A stretch of DNA of 64,000 nt from Mesorhizobium_K quangtriensis (GCF_040081925.1 NZ_JBEBMF010000002.1:372001-436000), one strand, 5' to 3'. Shown: positions 43,757 through 53,567, numbered from the stretch's first letter. Notes: generated from the sequence alone by a model not told the origin. Translations and numbers: made by a program.

Positions 43757-44794
43757 TTACGCCTTTTCGGGCGCCTGCAGTCCGAAGAGGTCGGAAACCC
43801 ACTTGCTGGAAGGGTGCTGGCTGCAGAAGGTCAGGACGGCGATCGAGATCGGCACGCCGATGAACGCGCCGAATATGCCCCAGAGATAGCCCCACAGGAA
43901 GACAGAGAAGAGCACCAGAACCGGCGACATGGACAGCGCGCTGCCGGCGACGCGCGGCTCCACATAGCTGCCGACGATGGACTGGATGAGGTTCAGTCCG
44001 ACAAAGAGCGCAATCACGCCTCCCCATGTGTCGAACTGCGCGAGCGCAAGAAGCGTCGGCAGCAGTGTTGCGACAAGCGGCCCGATAAACGGAATGTAGT
44101 TCAGCGCGAAGGCGATAAAGCCCCATTGTTCAGCCAGAGGGAGGCCGACGAGCTTTGCGAACGCCCAGACCAGAAGGCCGGTGATGACGCTCATCGCCGT
44201 CCTGATCACCATGTATCTACGGATTTTCGCAGCCGTCAGCCTGGATCCCTGAAGAAACATATTACCGATGGCGGCATTGCGGAGAGACTTTAGCCGCTTG
44301 GCGAAATCCTCCACCTCAAGAAGACCAAGCAGCACGTAGACAAGCGCGACCAGCCAGAAGCTGAAAGTGCTGTTGAGCCGACCACCAAGCGTCTGCGTGA
44401 CGCGCAATATCCACGACATGCCGAAATTGTCGGACCAGAGAACGGCAAGGACGATCCCGCGCTCCTCCAGCCAGAGCCTGAGGGATTCATAGGCCTGTGT
44501 GAGGCGCGAGGCGTCCGCGACCAGCCATCGGGCAACCTGGCTGAAGGACCAGGCCGTAAGCAGGGCAAGGGCCAGCACCACCGCGGCAACCACCAGGAAG
44601 GTGATCAGCAACGCGACGATGCGCGGAAGAGATTTCTGGAGGCGAACCTGAACCGGCCACACCAGCGCCAGGATGAAAAGCGCGAAGGCGATCGGAGCAA
44701 AGATGCCATCGGCCACGGCGAGCGTGGCAACGATCAGCAAGGTCGCGATCAGGACCTGGGTTACGCTGGTGGTCCTGGAGCTTACGTCCTGCAT
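43757..44794 (-). CDS. AI-2E family transporter (PerM-like)
   Basis: A 345-residue inner-membrane protein with about eight helices of the AI-2E/PerM family. Diagnostic stretches are PIAFALFILALVWPVQVRLQKSLPRI near residues 34-59 and the C-terminal GPLVATLLPTLLALAQFDTWGGVIALFVGLNLIQSIVGSYVEPRVAG. The family includes exporters of signalling molecules and ion or proton antiporters, so the substrate is open. It is a single gene with 119 nt upstream. Confidence 0.87.
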   Translation of the reverse strand: MQDVSSRTTSVTQVLIATLLIVATLAVADGIFAPIAFALFILALVWPVQVRLQKSLPRIVALLITFLVVAAVVLALALLTAWSFSQVARWLVADASRLTQAYESLRLWLEERGIVLAVLWSDNFGMSWILRVTQTLGGRLNSTFSFWLVALVYVLLGLLEVEDFAKRLKSLRNAAIGNMFLQGSRLTAAKIRRYMVIRTAMSVITGLLVWAFAKLVGLPLAEQWGFIAFALNYIPFIGPLVATLLPTLLALAQFDTWGGVIALFVGLNLIQSIVGSYVEPRVAGSALSMSPVLVLFSVFLWGYLWGIFGAFIGVPISIAVLTFCSQHPSSKWVSDLFGLQAPEKA

Positions 44795-44913
44795 GTTTCG
44801 CTATCCCTCAATGGCGAAATTTGTCGACACTGGTCGCCTCGACCGAAGCGAGGGCTTGGGAGCGCAATTCACGAAAGCGCCCCACCGCAACCGACCCTGC
44901 CTCCTAGTATTGG

Positions 44914-46347
44914 CTACAGCGTATTCTTGTAAACCTTGCCGTCCTTCATAATGACAGAAAGGTTTTGCTCGGGATTCTCAATCAGCCGGATATCGTCGAG
45001 CGGATTGCCGTTGACGACAAGGAGATCGGCGAAAGCCCCGTGCTCGATCACACCCAGCTTGCCCTCATAGGGGTTCCGCAGGTTGGAAAGCGCAAGCAGG
45101 TCGGCATTGACCGATGTCGCTGCGCGCAGGACCTCGGCATTCGAATACCAGTTGGCGAGATGGGTCAGCATGACGTTCTGGCGCGGCGCCAGCTCAGCCG
45201 AGAACAGCAGGTCAGAGCCCCACGCGACCTTGATCCCGTACTTCTTGATGAACCCGTACATTCCCGGCGTGTAGCCGAAAATTTCTTCTGCCCGTTCAAC
45301 ACCGGGGCCTGTCTGGGAAGCGGCGTCCGCAATTGTCAGGAACGGCTGAGTGCTCAGCCAAATGCCGTTGTCGGCGACGAGCTTGGCCGTGTCTTCTGTC
45401 ATTAGGTGCCCATGCTCGATGCAGGGCACGCCGGCGGCGACCGAGCGGCGAACTGCCGCGTCCGATGTGGCATGCACGGTGACATATGTATTCCAGTCGC
45501 GTGCAACCGCCACCGCCTCGCGCAATTCGTCCTCGCTGAATGTCATCATGTCCAGCGGGCTGCGCGGTGAAGAGACGCCGCCCCCGGCCACAAGCTTGAC
45601 CTGCGAAGCTCCCAGCAGGAGTTGCTCGCGCACGCGCCTTTTCAAACCGCCGAGATCGTCGACGATCGACGCTCCGCCGAACTTTTCACTGAGGCTCAGC
45701 AGATCGCCGTCGCGCGGTATCTCGAACGGCATGCGAAGGTCGCCATGTCCGCCGGAGGTCGTGATCATCGCGCCCGATGGGAAAATGCGAGGACCAGGGA
45801 TGATGCCGCCATCGATGGCCTGCTTGAACGAAAAGGCCGGTCCTCCCAGATCGCGGATAGTCGTGAAGCCTCGCAGCAGCGTGCGCTCGGCTTCGGCGGT
45901 CGACATGGTGAAGATCATGCCTGGATCGACCGTCATGAGAACCTGCATCGGCACTGCAGCGAAGATCGCATGCCAGTGTGCGTCGATGAGGCCTGGCATC
46001 AGGACTCGGTCACCGCAATCGATGACCGTCGCATCGGCAGGCGGAGCGTTGTTGGCCGTATCGATAGAGGCGATACGGTTGTCCTCGATCAGAATCTGGA
46101 CGCTCTGAAGCGCATCCGACTTGCCGTCAAAGAGCCGGACCTGCCGGAGCAGCGTTTTGGACGGAGGGGTTTGGGCGAACGCCGGCCCGGATACCATCCC
46201 GGAAATGGCCGCCGCACCCAATCCAGCGAGAAATTCGCGTCTGGAAAACGCATCGAGCCGGCGGGAGGCCGCCTGAAGCTCGGGACTGACGCAGCCACAA
46301 CCGGCGCCGTGGACAAGGTGCTGATACCTTCCGCCCAACTTGATCAT
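44914..46347 (-). CDS. Tat-exported metal-dependent amidohydrolase
   Basis: A 477-residue amidohydrolase-superfamily enzyme. A Tat-type leader (SRREFLAGLGAAAISG, about residues 35-50) directs folded export. The metal site is DAHWHA near residue 122, KLVAGGG supplies the bridging-Lys region, and TVHATSD, CIEHGHL and AWGSDLLF give the later His and Asp. Homologues hydrolyse imidazolone, Xaa-Pro dipeptides or other cyclic amides. The 34 residues before the Tat motif include CGC and are unusual for a leader. The ATG at 46347 has a GGAGG site, so this start is firm. The physiological substrate is unknown. Confidence 0.83.
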   Translation of the reverse strand: MIKLGGRYQHLVHGAGCGCVSPELQAASRRLDAFSRREFLAGLGAAAISGMVSGPAFAQTPPSKTLLRQVRLFDGKSDALQSVQILIEDNRIASIDTANNAPPADATVIDCGDRVLMPGLIDAHWHAIFAAVPMQVLMTVDPGMIFTMSTAEAERTLLRGFTTIRDLGGPAFSFKQAIDGGIIPGPRIFPSGAMITTSGGHGDLRMPFEIPRDGDLLSLSEKFGGASIVDDLGGLKRRVREQLLLGASQVKLVAGGGVSSPRSPLDMMTFSEDELREAVAVARDWNTYVTVHATSDAAVRRSVAAGVPCIEHGHLMTEDTAKLVADNGIWLSTQPFLTIADAASQTGPGVERAEEIFGYTPGMYGFIKKYGIKVAWGSDLLFSAELAPRQNVMLTHLANWYSNAEVLRAATSVNADLLALSNLRNPYEGKLGVIEHGAFADLLVVNGNPLDDIRLIENPEQNLSVIMKDGKVYKNTL

Positions 46348-46371
46348 GGTTTCCTCCTTGCGGGCAGAGAC

Positions 46372-46728
46372 TCAAGTTCCGAAGCGATTTCGAAACAGCC
46401 CGATGATTGTGACCAAGAGTGCCCCGCCGAGCAGTCCCGCAACGCCAACCCCGACCAGCAGTTCCGGGGAAATGATGTACGAGCCGTCCGAGGCCGTATC
46501 CTCCACAAACGACTCAACACCTGGGGTCTGAGCGCCCAGCCAAGTCAAGCCAATGCCGCCAATTGCGCCGAATGCCGCGTCTTTCAATCGGCCAAGGCTC
46601 AGCGGCGGCACCAGGTTTCCGAGCAATACGCCCGACAAGGCGCCGGTCACCGCTTCTATGACGATCAGAATCCAAAAGCCTGAAGCGAACATTCGAGCGC
46701 GCCTATGATCGGACATCGAGACCGACAC
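46372..46728 (-). CDS. Small hypothetical membrane protein
   Basis: A 118-residue protein with three predicted membrane helices (about residues 14-40, 48-66 and 88-112), glycine-rich, resembling compact small inner-membrane proteins. No family is recognised. It lies 24 nt before the amidohydrolase start on the same strand, so it could be cotranscribed with it. Confidence 0.6.
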   Translation of the reverse strand: MSVSMSDHRRARMFASGFWILIVIEAVTGALSGVLLGNLVPPLSLGRLKDAAFGAIGGIGLTWLGAQTPGVESFVEDTASDGSYIISPELLVGVGVAGLLGGALLVTIIGLFRNRFGT

Positions 46729-46777
46729 ACTATTCGATTTGGCCGGGCCCTGTCCCCATAAACCTGATCAGCGCGAG

Positions 46778-47362
46778 CTAGAATTTCGCGAGCTTGCTTT
46801 TCACTTTACTGAGAAATGCTGCGCGGCTTTGCGGCGTGGAATTGTCCATGTTGTAGTGCGCCACATAGAGCGTCCGCGCCGTCGGCGCACAGAGCGCCCG
46901 CATGCCGCGCAGGATGGTCTTGCGGCCGGGCTGGCCCATCAGGAAGGAAATCCACGGCGACGCGCCGCAGGTCGTTATCACGCCAATCTTGCGGATGTGC
47001 GACACCAGCGAAACGATGCGGCCGCCATCGGGCGGCAGCTTGAAGGCAACGTCGGTCGCCCAGACGCGGTCGAGCCAGCCCTTCAGCATAGCGGGCAACC
47101 CGTACCACCAGGTCGGGTAAACAAAGAGAACCGCCTGCGCCCATCTGACGTTCGCGATATGAGGCGCCAGGGCCGGATCATCAGGCGCGCGATCCATGTT
47201 GCGGCGCTCTTCGGCGCCCAGCACCGGATCGAAACCCTCGCCATAGAGATCGACCAGACGGACCTCCCAGCCGCGCGCGGCAAGAGCGGCGACCGCCGTG
47301 TCGCGAACGGCGGCCCCGAAACTCTCCGGCACCGGGTGGCAGAAGACCACAAGGCAGCGCAT
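46778..47362 (-). CDS. NAD(P)H-dependent oxidoreductase, flavodoxin-2 fold
   Basis: A 194-residue cytosolic flavoprotein of the NAD(P)H quinone reductase/KefF family. FMN or FAD binding is shown by the N-terminal beta strand and P-loop-like CHPVPESFGAAVRD (residues about 8-21) and by PTWWYGLPAMLKGWLDRV. The C-terminal YVAHYNMDNSTPQSRAAFLSKV repeats in its paralogue upstream. The start overlaps the upstream paralogue's stop by 1 nt. These enzymes reduce quinones or azo dyes in two-electron steps. Confidence 0.87.
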   Translation of the reverse strand: MRCLVVFCHPVPESFGAAVRDTAVAALAARGWEVRLVDLYGEGFDPVLGAEERRNMDRAPDDPALAPHIANVRWAQAVLFVYPTWWYGLPAMLKGWLDRVWATDVAFKLPPDGGRIVSLVSHIRKIGVITTCGASPWISFLMGQPGRKTILRGMRALCAPTARTLYVAHYNMDNSTPQSRAAFLSKVKSKLAKF

Positions 47363-47943
47363 CAGAAAGCGTCCATCTTGGCGGCAACCTTGTTCATGAA
47401 GCGCTCGCGGCTTTCGGGCGTGGAATGATTCATGGAATAATGCGCGAGATAGGAGACAGGCGCAAAGGGCCTGATGGTCGAGCGGAGCAGCCGCATTGCG
47501 AGCTTGCGCGGCGGATCGCCCATCAGGAGCGCCCGCAGCCTGGAGCCGCCATAGCTGGTGACAACCGCTGCCTTGGCGATGGTATGCAGGCTGGGCGTCG
47601 CCCGCCCGTCGACCATGGTGAACGAGACACCGGGCAGAAACACGCGATCGAAAAACCCTTTCAGGATGGCGGGGTAGCCATAGTTCCAGACCGGAAAACA
47701 GAGCACCAGCGCCTCAGCCGCGAGCAGGCGTTGGACATAGGGATCGGCGGGATCATTTGCGCTTCGCGGGTCGTGATAGGCGAGACGCTCGGCGCGTGTC
47801 AGCCTCGGGTCGAAGTCCTCGGCGTAGAGGTCGCAGTCATCGACCTGATGCCCCGCGGCGGTCAGCCGCTCGACGATGGTCCGGTGCAGCGCGGCATTGA
47901 AGCTGGTCTCGACCGGATGGGCGTGGAGGACGAGGATTTTCAT
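47362..47943 (-). CDS. NAD(P)H-dependent oxidoreductase, flavodoxin-2 fold
   Basis: A 193-residue paralogue of the following gene, with HAHPVETSFNAALHRTIV at the N-terminus, FPVWNYGYPAILKGFFDRVFLPG as the quinone-reductase motif and YLAHYSMNHSTPESRERFMNKV near the end. The two genes overlap by 1 nt and are probably a local duplication translated from one mRNA, perhaps forming a heterodimer (inference). The start is 7 nt after the FAD oxidoreductase stop, so this pair may be the end of the 48-53 kb operon. Confidence 0.87.
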   Translation of the reverse strand: MKILVLHAHPVETSFNAALHRTIVERLTAAGHQVDDCDLYAEDFDPRLTRAERLAYHDPRSANDPADPYVQRLLAAEALVLCFPVWNYGYPAILKGFFDRVFLPGVSFTMVDGRATPSLHTIAKAAVVTSYGGSRLRALLMGDPPRKLAMRLLRSTIRPFAPVSYLAHYSMNHSTPESRERFMNKVAAKMDAF

Positions 47944-47949
47944 GTGTGA

Positions 47950-49353
47950 TCAGGACGTGCGCTCAAGTCCCTTGAACAAAAAGGTCTTGCCGGAACGGTA
48001 ATCGTAGTTGGGGTGTTCCCAGGCAATCATCTTTCCGGGGTTTAGCAGCCCCTGCGGATCGGCCTCGCGCTTGAAGGCCAATTGAACCTCGTCGGTCTGC
48101 TTCATACCGCCCTCCTCCAGCGTGTAGCGGTGCGGGTTGAAGATCGGGCAGCCATTGTCCTCGAAGGCGCGGATGATCTCGTCCAGTCGCTCCTCGGTGG
48201 TGAAACGGACGAGGTTCAGGCCGAAGCAGGTGATGTTGCCGTCGAAGCGGACGAATTCGAGATGCGAGAGCACCTCGCCCGGAAACAGCCCGTCGATCTT
48301 CTCAATCAGGTCGAGATGGCTTGGGAAAGGATAAAGCGACTGGAGATAGGTGATCGCCGGATCGATGCGGAGCGCGCGCAGCGTGGTGTGATTCCACGCA
48401 AGCTCATAGGCCGGCGGCAGGCCCTTCTTCTCTTCATCGGAAGCAGTTGCCGCGTCGTACACGACATCGCCGCCAGCGCGGCGCGTGAAGGCAAGGAAGG
48501 CGTCGAGCGAGTGCGGCGCGACCATGGCAAGGCAGATGCTCTGCCCGTCGCGGAAGAACTTTTGGTGACGCTTGAAATAAAGCTGCGGAACCGGCGCCGC
48601 GATCGGCGTGACCAGCTTCGTCAGGATGCCGTCCTGGCAGGCAAGCGCGTTTCCGTAACGCGCCGCGCCCATGAAGCTGTCGAAACCGACGATGACGTCG
48701 ACCCAGTCGTAGGATGCAGTCAGCGGCATCTCAACCTCGGTGATGATGCCGTTGGTACCGTAGGCATGGGTGACCTTATGGATGTCCTCGCCGGTCAGGT
48801 CGAGGATGCGCGGCTCGGCTTCCATGGTGACGACGCGCAGCCGCAGCACATTGCCGAAATCGCGCAAGCCACCAAAATTGATCGAGCCGACGCCGCCCGA
48901 ACCGCCGGCAATGAACCCGCCGATGGACGCTGTGGCGTAGGTCGAAGGGTGCAGTCGCAGTTCCTGCCCGGAATGCGCGCGGGTCGCGCGGTCGATGTCG
49001 GCGATGACGGCACCCGGATGGGCAACGACTCGGCCGGGTGCTATCGACGTCACCGCGTTCATCTCTGCGAGGCTGAGCACGACGCCGCCGGAAAGGGGCA
49101 TGGCCTGGCCGTAGTTGCCCGTCCCGGTGCCGCGCGGCGTGACCGGTACGCCATGCTTGTGGCAAGCGGCGAGAACCCTGATCACCTCACCCTCCGTTCG
49201 CGGCGAGACGACGAGATCGGCCGTGACATGATCGAGTTGGCGCTTCAGGAGCGGGCTATACCAGTAGAAATCGCGGCTCTTCTGCTGGACGATCTTGGGA
49301 TTGTCCTCGATCTTCAGCCCTTCGAGCTCTGCTTTCAGCGCGGTTATGTCCAT
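47950..49353 (-). CDS. FAD-binding oxidoreductase, GlcD/VAO type
   Basis: A 467-residue flavoenzyme of the vanillyl-alcohol oxidase/GlcD family. The PCMH FAD-binding domain spans about residues 45-220 (PVTPRGTGTGNYGQAMPLSGG, PSTYATASIGGFIAGGSGGVGSINFGGLRDFG), followed by a cap. The C-terminus has GLLNPGKMIAWEHPNYDYRSGK. Family members oxidise hydroxy acids, alcohols or amines. ATG 49353 overlaps the amidohydrolase stop (TGATG), with a GTG 3 nt earlier as an alternative. In its operon it may oxidise the product of the amidohydrolase. Confidence 0.84.
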   Translation of the reverse strand: MDITALKAELEGLKIEDNPKIVQQKSRDFYWYSPLLKRQLDHVTADLVVSPRTEGEVIRVLAACHKHGVPVTPRGTGTGNYGQAMPLSGGVVLSLAEMNAVTSIAPGRVVAHPGAVIADIDRATRAHSGQELRLHPSTYATASIGGFIAGGSGGVGSINFGGLRDFGNVLRLRVVTMEAEPRILDLTGEDIHKVTHAYGTNGIITEVEMPLTASYDWVDVIVGFDSFMGAARYGNALACQDGILTKLVTPIAAPVPQLYFKRHQKFFRDGQSICLAMVAPHSLDAFLAFTRRAGGDVVYDAATASDEEKKGLPPAYELAWNHTTLRALRIDPAITYLQSLYPFPSHLDLIEKIDGLFPGEVLSHLEFVRFDGNITCFGLNLVRFTTEERLDEIIRAFEDNGCPIFNPHRYTLEEGGMKQTDEVQLAFKREADPQGLLNPGKMIAWEHPNYDYRSGKTFLFKGLERTS

Positions 49354-50654
49354 CACGCACCCATCAGGTCGTCGAGTTCGGAATAGTCAGGCAAGCTGCG
49401 TTCGATCTCACGACCGTTGCGCACCACGATGCGATCCGATTCCGGTCGGGAAAGCAATTCCGTCCAGCTTCGTCCCCGGAAGATGATGAAGTCGGCGGGG
49501 CCACCCGCCGCGAGAACCCCTGTCCCCTCCAGCCGCATGATGTCGGCCGGGGTTGTGGTAGCGGCCATAGACCAGTCGGCAACGGGATGGTCGAGATGCA
49601 GGATGCGCGTCGCGGCGCGATAGACTTCCAGCATGTCGAGGTCGCCATAGGCGTAGAACGGGTCGCGCGTGTTGTCCGACGCGACGGCGACGGGAATGCC
49701 GCGCGCCTTCATCTCGTGCAACAGGGTAACGCCGCGCCAGCGCGGCGTTGTGCCATCGCTGCGACGATCCTGCAGATAGAGATTGCAGAGCGGCAGGGAG
49801 ACGACCGAGAGGCCGGCCTTTGCGACCTTGTCGAGCGTCAAAAGGACGTCCTGCTCCGGCTGGCGGGCCAGCGAACAGCAATGGCCGACGAGCACCCTGC
49901 CCCCGAAATTGTTCCAGAGCGCGGCTTCGGCGATCTTGCACAGGCCGGTCGCGGAGGGGTCCAGCGTTTCGTCGGCATGAAAGTCGAGGTCGAGGCCATG
50001 CTCGATCGCCTGCGAAAAGACGAAGTCCAGCAGTTCCTCGATATCGGGCATCGGATAGAGGAAAGCGCCGAGCACGCCACCAGAACGCGCGACCCGTCTG
50101 GCGAGTTTTGAGAAGCCTTGCCGGTCGCGCGCGGATTCGAGCCCGATCAGGCTGACCGCCTGCAACTCGATCCTGCCGCGCCAGCGTTCGCGCATCACCT
50201 CGAAGACCGGCCACGAAATGGCATCCTGCGGAGGAATGCTGTCGAGGTGCGTACGCAACGCCTTGGTGCCGTGCGCGTAGGCGGACCGGAGCGAGAAATC
50301 CATGCGGCGTTCGAGATCGGCAGCGGTCCAGCGCCCGACGCGATCAGCCTCGGCTGCGGCCAGCGCTCCCATAAACGAGCCGTCCGGATTGGGGCTGCGC
50401 TGCCAGATATGCCCCTTGTCGATATGGGTGTGGCAATCGACGAAACAGGGCAGGACGATACGGCCAGCGAGACCGTTTGAAGCTTGCGAAGACGGGTCGC
50501 GGGCAACGATGGACGTTATCCGGCCATCGGCGACCGAAAGGTCGGCGAGCATAAAGCCGTCCGCGTCGACCGGCGCGGAAAACCCGGGCGTCAGCGAGAC
50601 ATGAAGGCGGACGCGGGTAAGCGTGTACGAACCCGACACGTCGAATGCAGCCAT
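49353..50654 (-). CDS. Cytosine-deaminase-like amidohydrolase
   Basis: A 433-residue amidohydrolase of the cytosine deaminase branch. Metal ligands are HTHIDKGH (about residues 78-85), the His of DFHADE, the His of VGHCCSL, and SDNTRD holding the catalytic Asp. It probably deaminates or hydrolyses a cyclic N-heterocycle in the cytosol (creatinine, cytosine and triazine-like compounds are known for relatives). Two start codons, 50657 and 50654, overlap the permease stop. The second gives better spacing to AGGA. The extended frame to 51419 is a shadow of the permease gene. The substrate is inferred only from neighbours. Confidence 0.82.
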   Translation of the reverse strand: MAAFDVSGSYTLTRVRLHVSLTPGFSAPVDADGFMLADLSVADGRITSIVARDPSSQASNGLAGRIVLPCFVDCHTHIDKGHIWQRSPNPDGSFMGALAAAEADRVGRWTAADLERRMDFSLRSAYAHGTKALRTHLDSIPPQDAISWPVFEVMRERWRGRIELQAVSLIGLESARDRQGFSKLARRVARSGGVLGAFLYPMPDIEELLDFVFSQAIEHGLDLDFHADETLDPSATGLCKIAEAALWNNFGGRVLVGHCCSLARQPEQDVLLTLDKVAKAGLSVVSLPLCNLYLQDRRSDGTTPRWRGVTLLHEMKARGIPVAVASDNTRDPFYAYGDLDMLEVYRAATRILHLDHPVADWSMAATTTPADIMRLEGTGVLAAGGPADFIIFRGRSWTELLSRPESDRIVVRNGREIERSLPDYSELDDLMGA

Positions 50655-51505
50655 CATCGATCCTGCTTCAGGGCGCTCTCGTGCCAGTTGCGCAGGACGA
50701 GATGTGAGATCAGCGACATCACGAGAAAGATCACGATACCGGTGAAGGAGATCAGGATCAGCGCGGCAAACAGGCGCGGCGCGTTGAGCCGGTATCCGGC
50801 CTCGATGATGCGGGATGCCAAGCCCGACGACTGGCCGGTCGAGCCGGCGACGAATTCGGCAACGACCGCACCGATGAGCGCCAGCCCTCCGGCAATCTTC
50901 AGGCCGCCTAGAAAATATGGCATCGCGGCTGGGAGACGCAGGTGCCAAAGCTCCTGCCAGCGCGTCGCGCCGTTCAGCTTGAACAGGTCCAGCAGGTTGC
51001 GATCGACGGAGTTCAGCCCGAGCGTCGTGTTGGACAGGATCGGGAAAAAGGCGACGATCCAGGCGCACAGCAACAGCTTGGCGGTCTGGTTGTCGACATA
51101 GATATTGATCAGCGGAAAGATCGCTACGATCGGCGTCACCTGCAGGATGACCGCGAAGGGAAAGAACGACATCTCCACCCATTTCGACTGGGCGAACAGC
51201 ACGGCAAGCCCGACGCCGCCGACAACGGCTAGCAACAGGCCGAGAAACGTGATCCGCAACGTGGTCAGGAGCGAGCCGAACAGCAGCCCGGCGTCGGTAT
51301 AGAGCGTCGCCAGCACCTCGCCGGGACGAGGCAGAATATAGCGTGGGATCTCGTTCCAGACGCAGATGCGATCCCACAGCCAGATCGCGAGCAGCATGAT
51401 GGCGAGCGGTAGCACCCACCGGCCGATGCGCTCCAGTTTCGCCGAGCGGACCCGCCGCGCCTCTTCCGGATCGAGCGGCAAAGCCTGCGGATCAGTGATC
51501 GTCAT
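50654..51505 (-). CDS. ABC transporter permease, SsuC/ThiX-type
   Basis: A 283-residue inner-membrane permease with about six helices and the EAA-type loop in NLLDLFKLNGATRWQELWHLRLPAAMPYFLGGLKI. It belongs to the nitrate/sulfonate/taurine/pyrimidine importer group that pairs with NMT1-like binding proteins. The start at 51505 lies inside the end of the ATPase gene (14-nt overlap), and its stop overlaps the amidohydrolase start, so the genes are translationally linked. Confidence 0.88.
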   Translation of the reverse strand: MTITDPQALPLDPEEARRVRSAKLERIGRWVLPLAIMLLAIWLWDRICVWNEIPRYILPRPGEVLATLYTDAGLLFGSLLTTLRITFLGLLLAVVGGVGLAVLFAQSKWVEMSFFPFAVILQVTPIVAIFPLINIYVDNQTAKLLLCAWIVAFFPILSNTTLGLNSVDRNLLDLFKLNGATRWQELWHLRLPAAMPYFLGGLKIAGGLALIGAVVAEFVAGSTGQSSGLASRIIEAGYRLNAPRLFAALILISFTGIVIFLVMSLISHLVLRNWHESALKQDR

Positions 51506-52316
51506 GGACGCCTCCGCCAAGGATAATGGCTTCACCGAGGACGCCGGAAGCCTGGCGGCAGAGCGCGGCGTAGCCGGTCGAGGTGCGGAACGCCTCATCG
51601 CGCGGATGAGGTGCATCGACAGCGATCTCGCGAAAGACGCGACCGGGGCGCGCAGCCATGACGACAATGCGGTTGGACAGAAAAACGCTCTCGAATACGC
51701 TGTGCGTCACGAAAACGACAGTGAACTTCTGCTCCTGCCAGAGTTCGAGCAGGTCGTTGTTGAGCCGGAAGCGGGTGATCTCGTCCAGCGCGGCAAATGG
51801 CTCGTCCATCAGCAGAAGCCGGGGTTTGGTGACGAGGCCACGAGCGATCGACACGCGCATCTTCATGCCGCCGGAAAGTTCGCGCGGCATGGCCTTCTCG
51901 AAGCCGGTCAGATGCACGCGCTCGATCATCTCACTGATTACGGGCGCGGCCTTTTCGCGTGAAACGCCGCGCAGCCTTAGCGGCAGCCAGACATTGTCGA
52001 AGACGGATGCCCACGGCAGCAAGGTCGGCTCCTGGAAAACAAAGCCGATGTCCGAGCGCCCCCGCGCGTCGCCGCGCCAGTCCAGCAGGCCGGTCGTGGG
52101 CGTCGAAAGGCCGGCGATGATGCGCAAGGCCGTGGACTTGCCACAACCGGAGGGTCCGAGGAGGCTGAGGAAGTCACCCTCGCGAATGGCGAGGTCGACG
52201 TTCCGCAACGCCACGACGCCGTTGGAAAAACTCTTTCCGACATCACGCAGCATAAGGAGGGGCGCACCGCCCCTGCCCTTTGCCTCGCCGGCTGTGGCAG
52301 GCCCTTCCTGCAACAT
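51492..52316 (-). CDS. ABC transporter ATP-binding protein, SsuB/ThiZ-type
   Basis: A 274-residue ATPase of the nitrate/taurine family. Walker A is GPSGCGKST (about residues 54-62), the Q-loop GFVFQEPTLLPW, the signature ELSGGMKMR, Walker B LLLMDEPFAALDE and the switch His in FVTHSVFES. It powers the NMT1-type importer. It begins 20 nt after the binding-protein stop and overlaps the permease. Confidence 0.9.
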   Translation of the reverse strand: MLQEGPATAGEAKGRGGAPLLMLRDVGKSFSNGVVALRNVDLAIREGDFLSLLGPSGCGKSTALRIIAGLSTPTTGLLDWRGDARGRSDIGFVFQEPTLLPWASVFDNVWLPLRLRGVSREKAAPVISEMIERVHLTGFEKAMPRELSGGMKMRVSIARGLVTKPRLLLMDEPFAALDEITRFRLNNDLLELWQEQKFTVVFVTHSVFESVFLSNRIVVMAARPGRVFREIAVDAPHPRDEAFRTSTGYAALCRQASGVLGEAIILGGGVHDDH

Positions 52317-52336
52317 GCTGTCTAAGGTCGAAGCCG

Positions 52337-53338
52337 TTACGGCTTCAGGTCGAGGCCGACGCCCTTGTTCACGAAGTCGAGCGTGTAGGACTTCTTGATG
52401 TCGATGTCTGCCGGCATCACCTTAGCCTTGACCATCTTGTCGTAGAAGCTCTGGATACGCTCGTCGGTCATCGCGCCGATGCCCAGCTTTTCGGCATCAC
52501 CGGAATCGACGATGCCGAACTTCTTCATTTGCGCGATGGAGAAGGCGATCTGATCGTCCGTGATATCAGGATTGTCCTTCTTGATCGCCTCGTTGGCAGC
52601 CTTGTTGTCGCCGTAGAGGTAGTTGTACCAGCCCCTGGCCGAGCCATCGACGAAGCACTGCACGACCTCCGGACGCTTGTCGATCGTATCCTGCATGGCT
52701 TCGATCGTGGTCGAATAGGTGTCGTAACCATAGTCGGCGAGCAGGAACTGGTTCGGAACGAAGCCGCCTTCCTTCTCGATGGCGAACGGCTCGGAGGTCA
52801 CGTAGCCCTGCTGGATGGACTTCTTGTTGGCGATGAAGGGCGCGGGATTGAAGGTGTAGGGCACGCGCTTCGACAGGTCGAAGCCATACTCTTCTGCCAT
52901 CCACAGCAGGAAGCTCTGCGCGCCCTCGTCACCGATGATGTACTGGTCTGCCTTGGGCAACTCTTCCCACGTGTCCAGCCCCTCGCCGGGATGCGACATG
53001 ACCACCTGCGGCTCCTTCTGGAAGGAGGCGGCGACGACGCGCAAGGGAATGTTCTGGGCGACGGCGTCAAATGCCTGCTGCATGTTGCCGCCCATGTAGA
53101 AATCGATCTTGCCCGCGAGAAGCAGTGGGCGCCCGGCGACCTGCGGACCACCCTGCTGGATCGTCACTTCGAGGCCGCAGGCGGCATAGGTGCCGTCGAC
53201 TACGGCCTGATAATAACCGCCGTGCTCGGCCTGCGCCAACCAGTTGGTGCCAAAGGTCACCGGAACCGCGAAAGCGCCGGTGGCGCTGGTTGCGGCAAAG
53301 GCAAACGCAGCCGTGGAGATCGTGAGAAGCCTGTTCAT
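52337..53338 (-). CDS. ABC transporter substrate-binding protein, NMT1/THI5-like
   Basis: A 333-residue periplasmic protein with a signal peptide of 24 residues (cleavage near GAFAVPV). The NMT1/THI5-like fold is seen in VTFGTNWLAQAEHGGYYQAVVDGTYAACGLEVTI and MGGNMQQAFDAVAQNIPL. Relatives bind thiamine precursors, pyrimidines, taurine or other N-compounds. It is the first gene of the minus-strand importer/catabolic operon (importer, amidohydrolase, FAD enzyme, reductases). The ATG at 53338 is used. GTG at 53347 is in frame. A creatinine, pyrimidine or related ring compound is the guess for its ligand. Confidence 0.87.
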   Translation of the reverse strand: MNRLLTISTAAFAFAATSATGAFAVPVTFGTNWLAQAEHGGYYQAVVDGTYAACGLEVTIQQGGPQVAGRPLLLAGKIDFYMGGNMQQAFDAVAQNIPLRVVAASFQKEPQVVMSHPGEGLDTWEELPKADQYIIGDEGAQSFLLWMAEEYGFDLSKRVPYTFNPAPFIANKKSIQQGYVTSEPFAIEKEGGFVPNQFLLADYGYDTYSTTIEAMQDTIDKRPEVVQCFVDGSARGWYNYLYGDNKAANEAIKKDNPDITDDQIAFSIAQMKKFGIVDSGDAEKLGIGAMTDERIQSFYDKMVKAKVMPADIDIKKSYTLDFVNKGVGLDLKP

Positions 53339-53567
53339 GAACGTCACCCTCAGTTGTCATCGCGCGACGGCGCGGCACTTTGATATTCCAAGCAAGAGGC
53401 GTGCCAGCAGTCGTTCCCTTTCCTGTCGTGCGGCAGGGGCGACCCTTGGCAAGTCCGGGAAGCATCGTGCCCATTTTTCAGGCTCAAGTCCATGTGGATG
53501 GCATTAGATACTGACTGTTGATGCAGTGCCTTCGGAAGCCCTACTGTCAGCGAAACGGAGATAACGA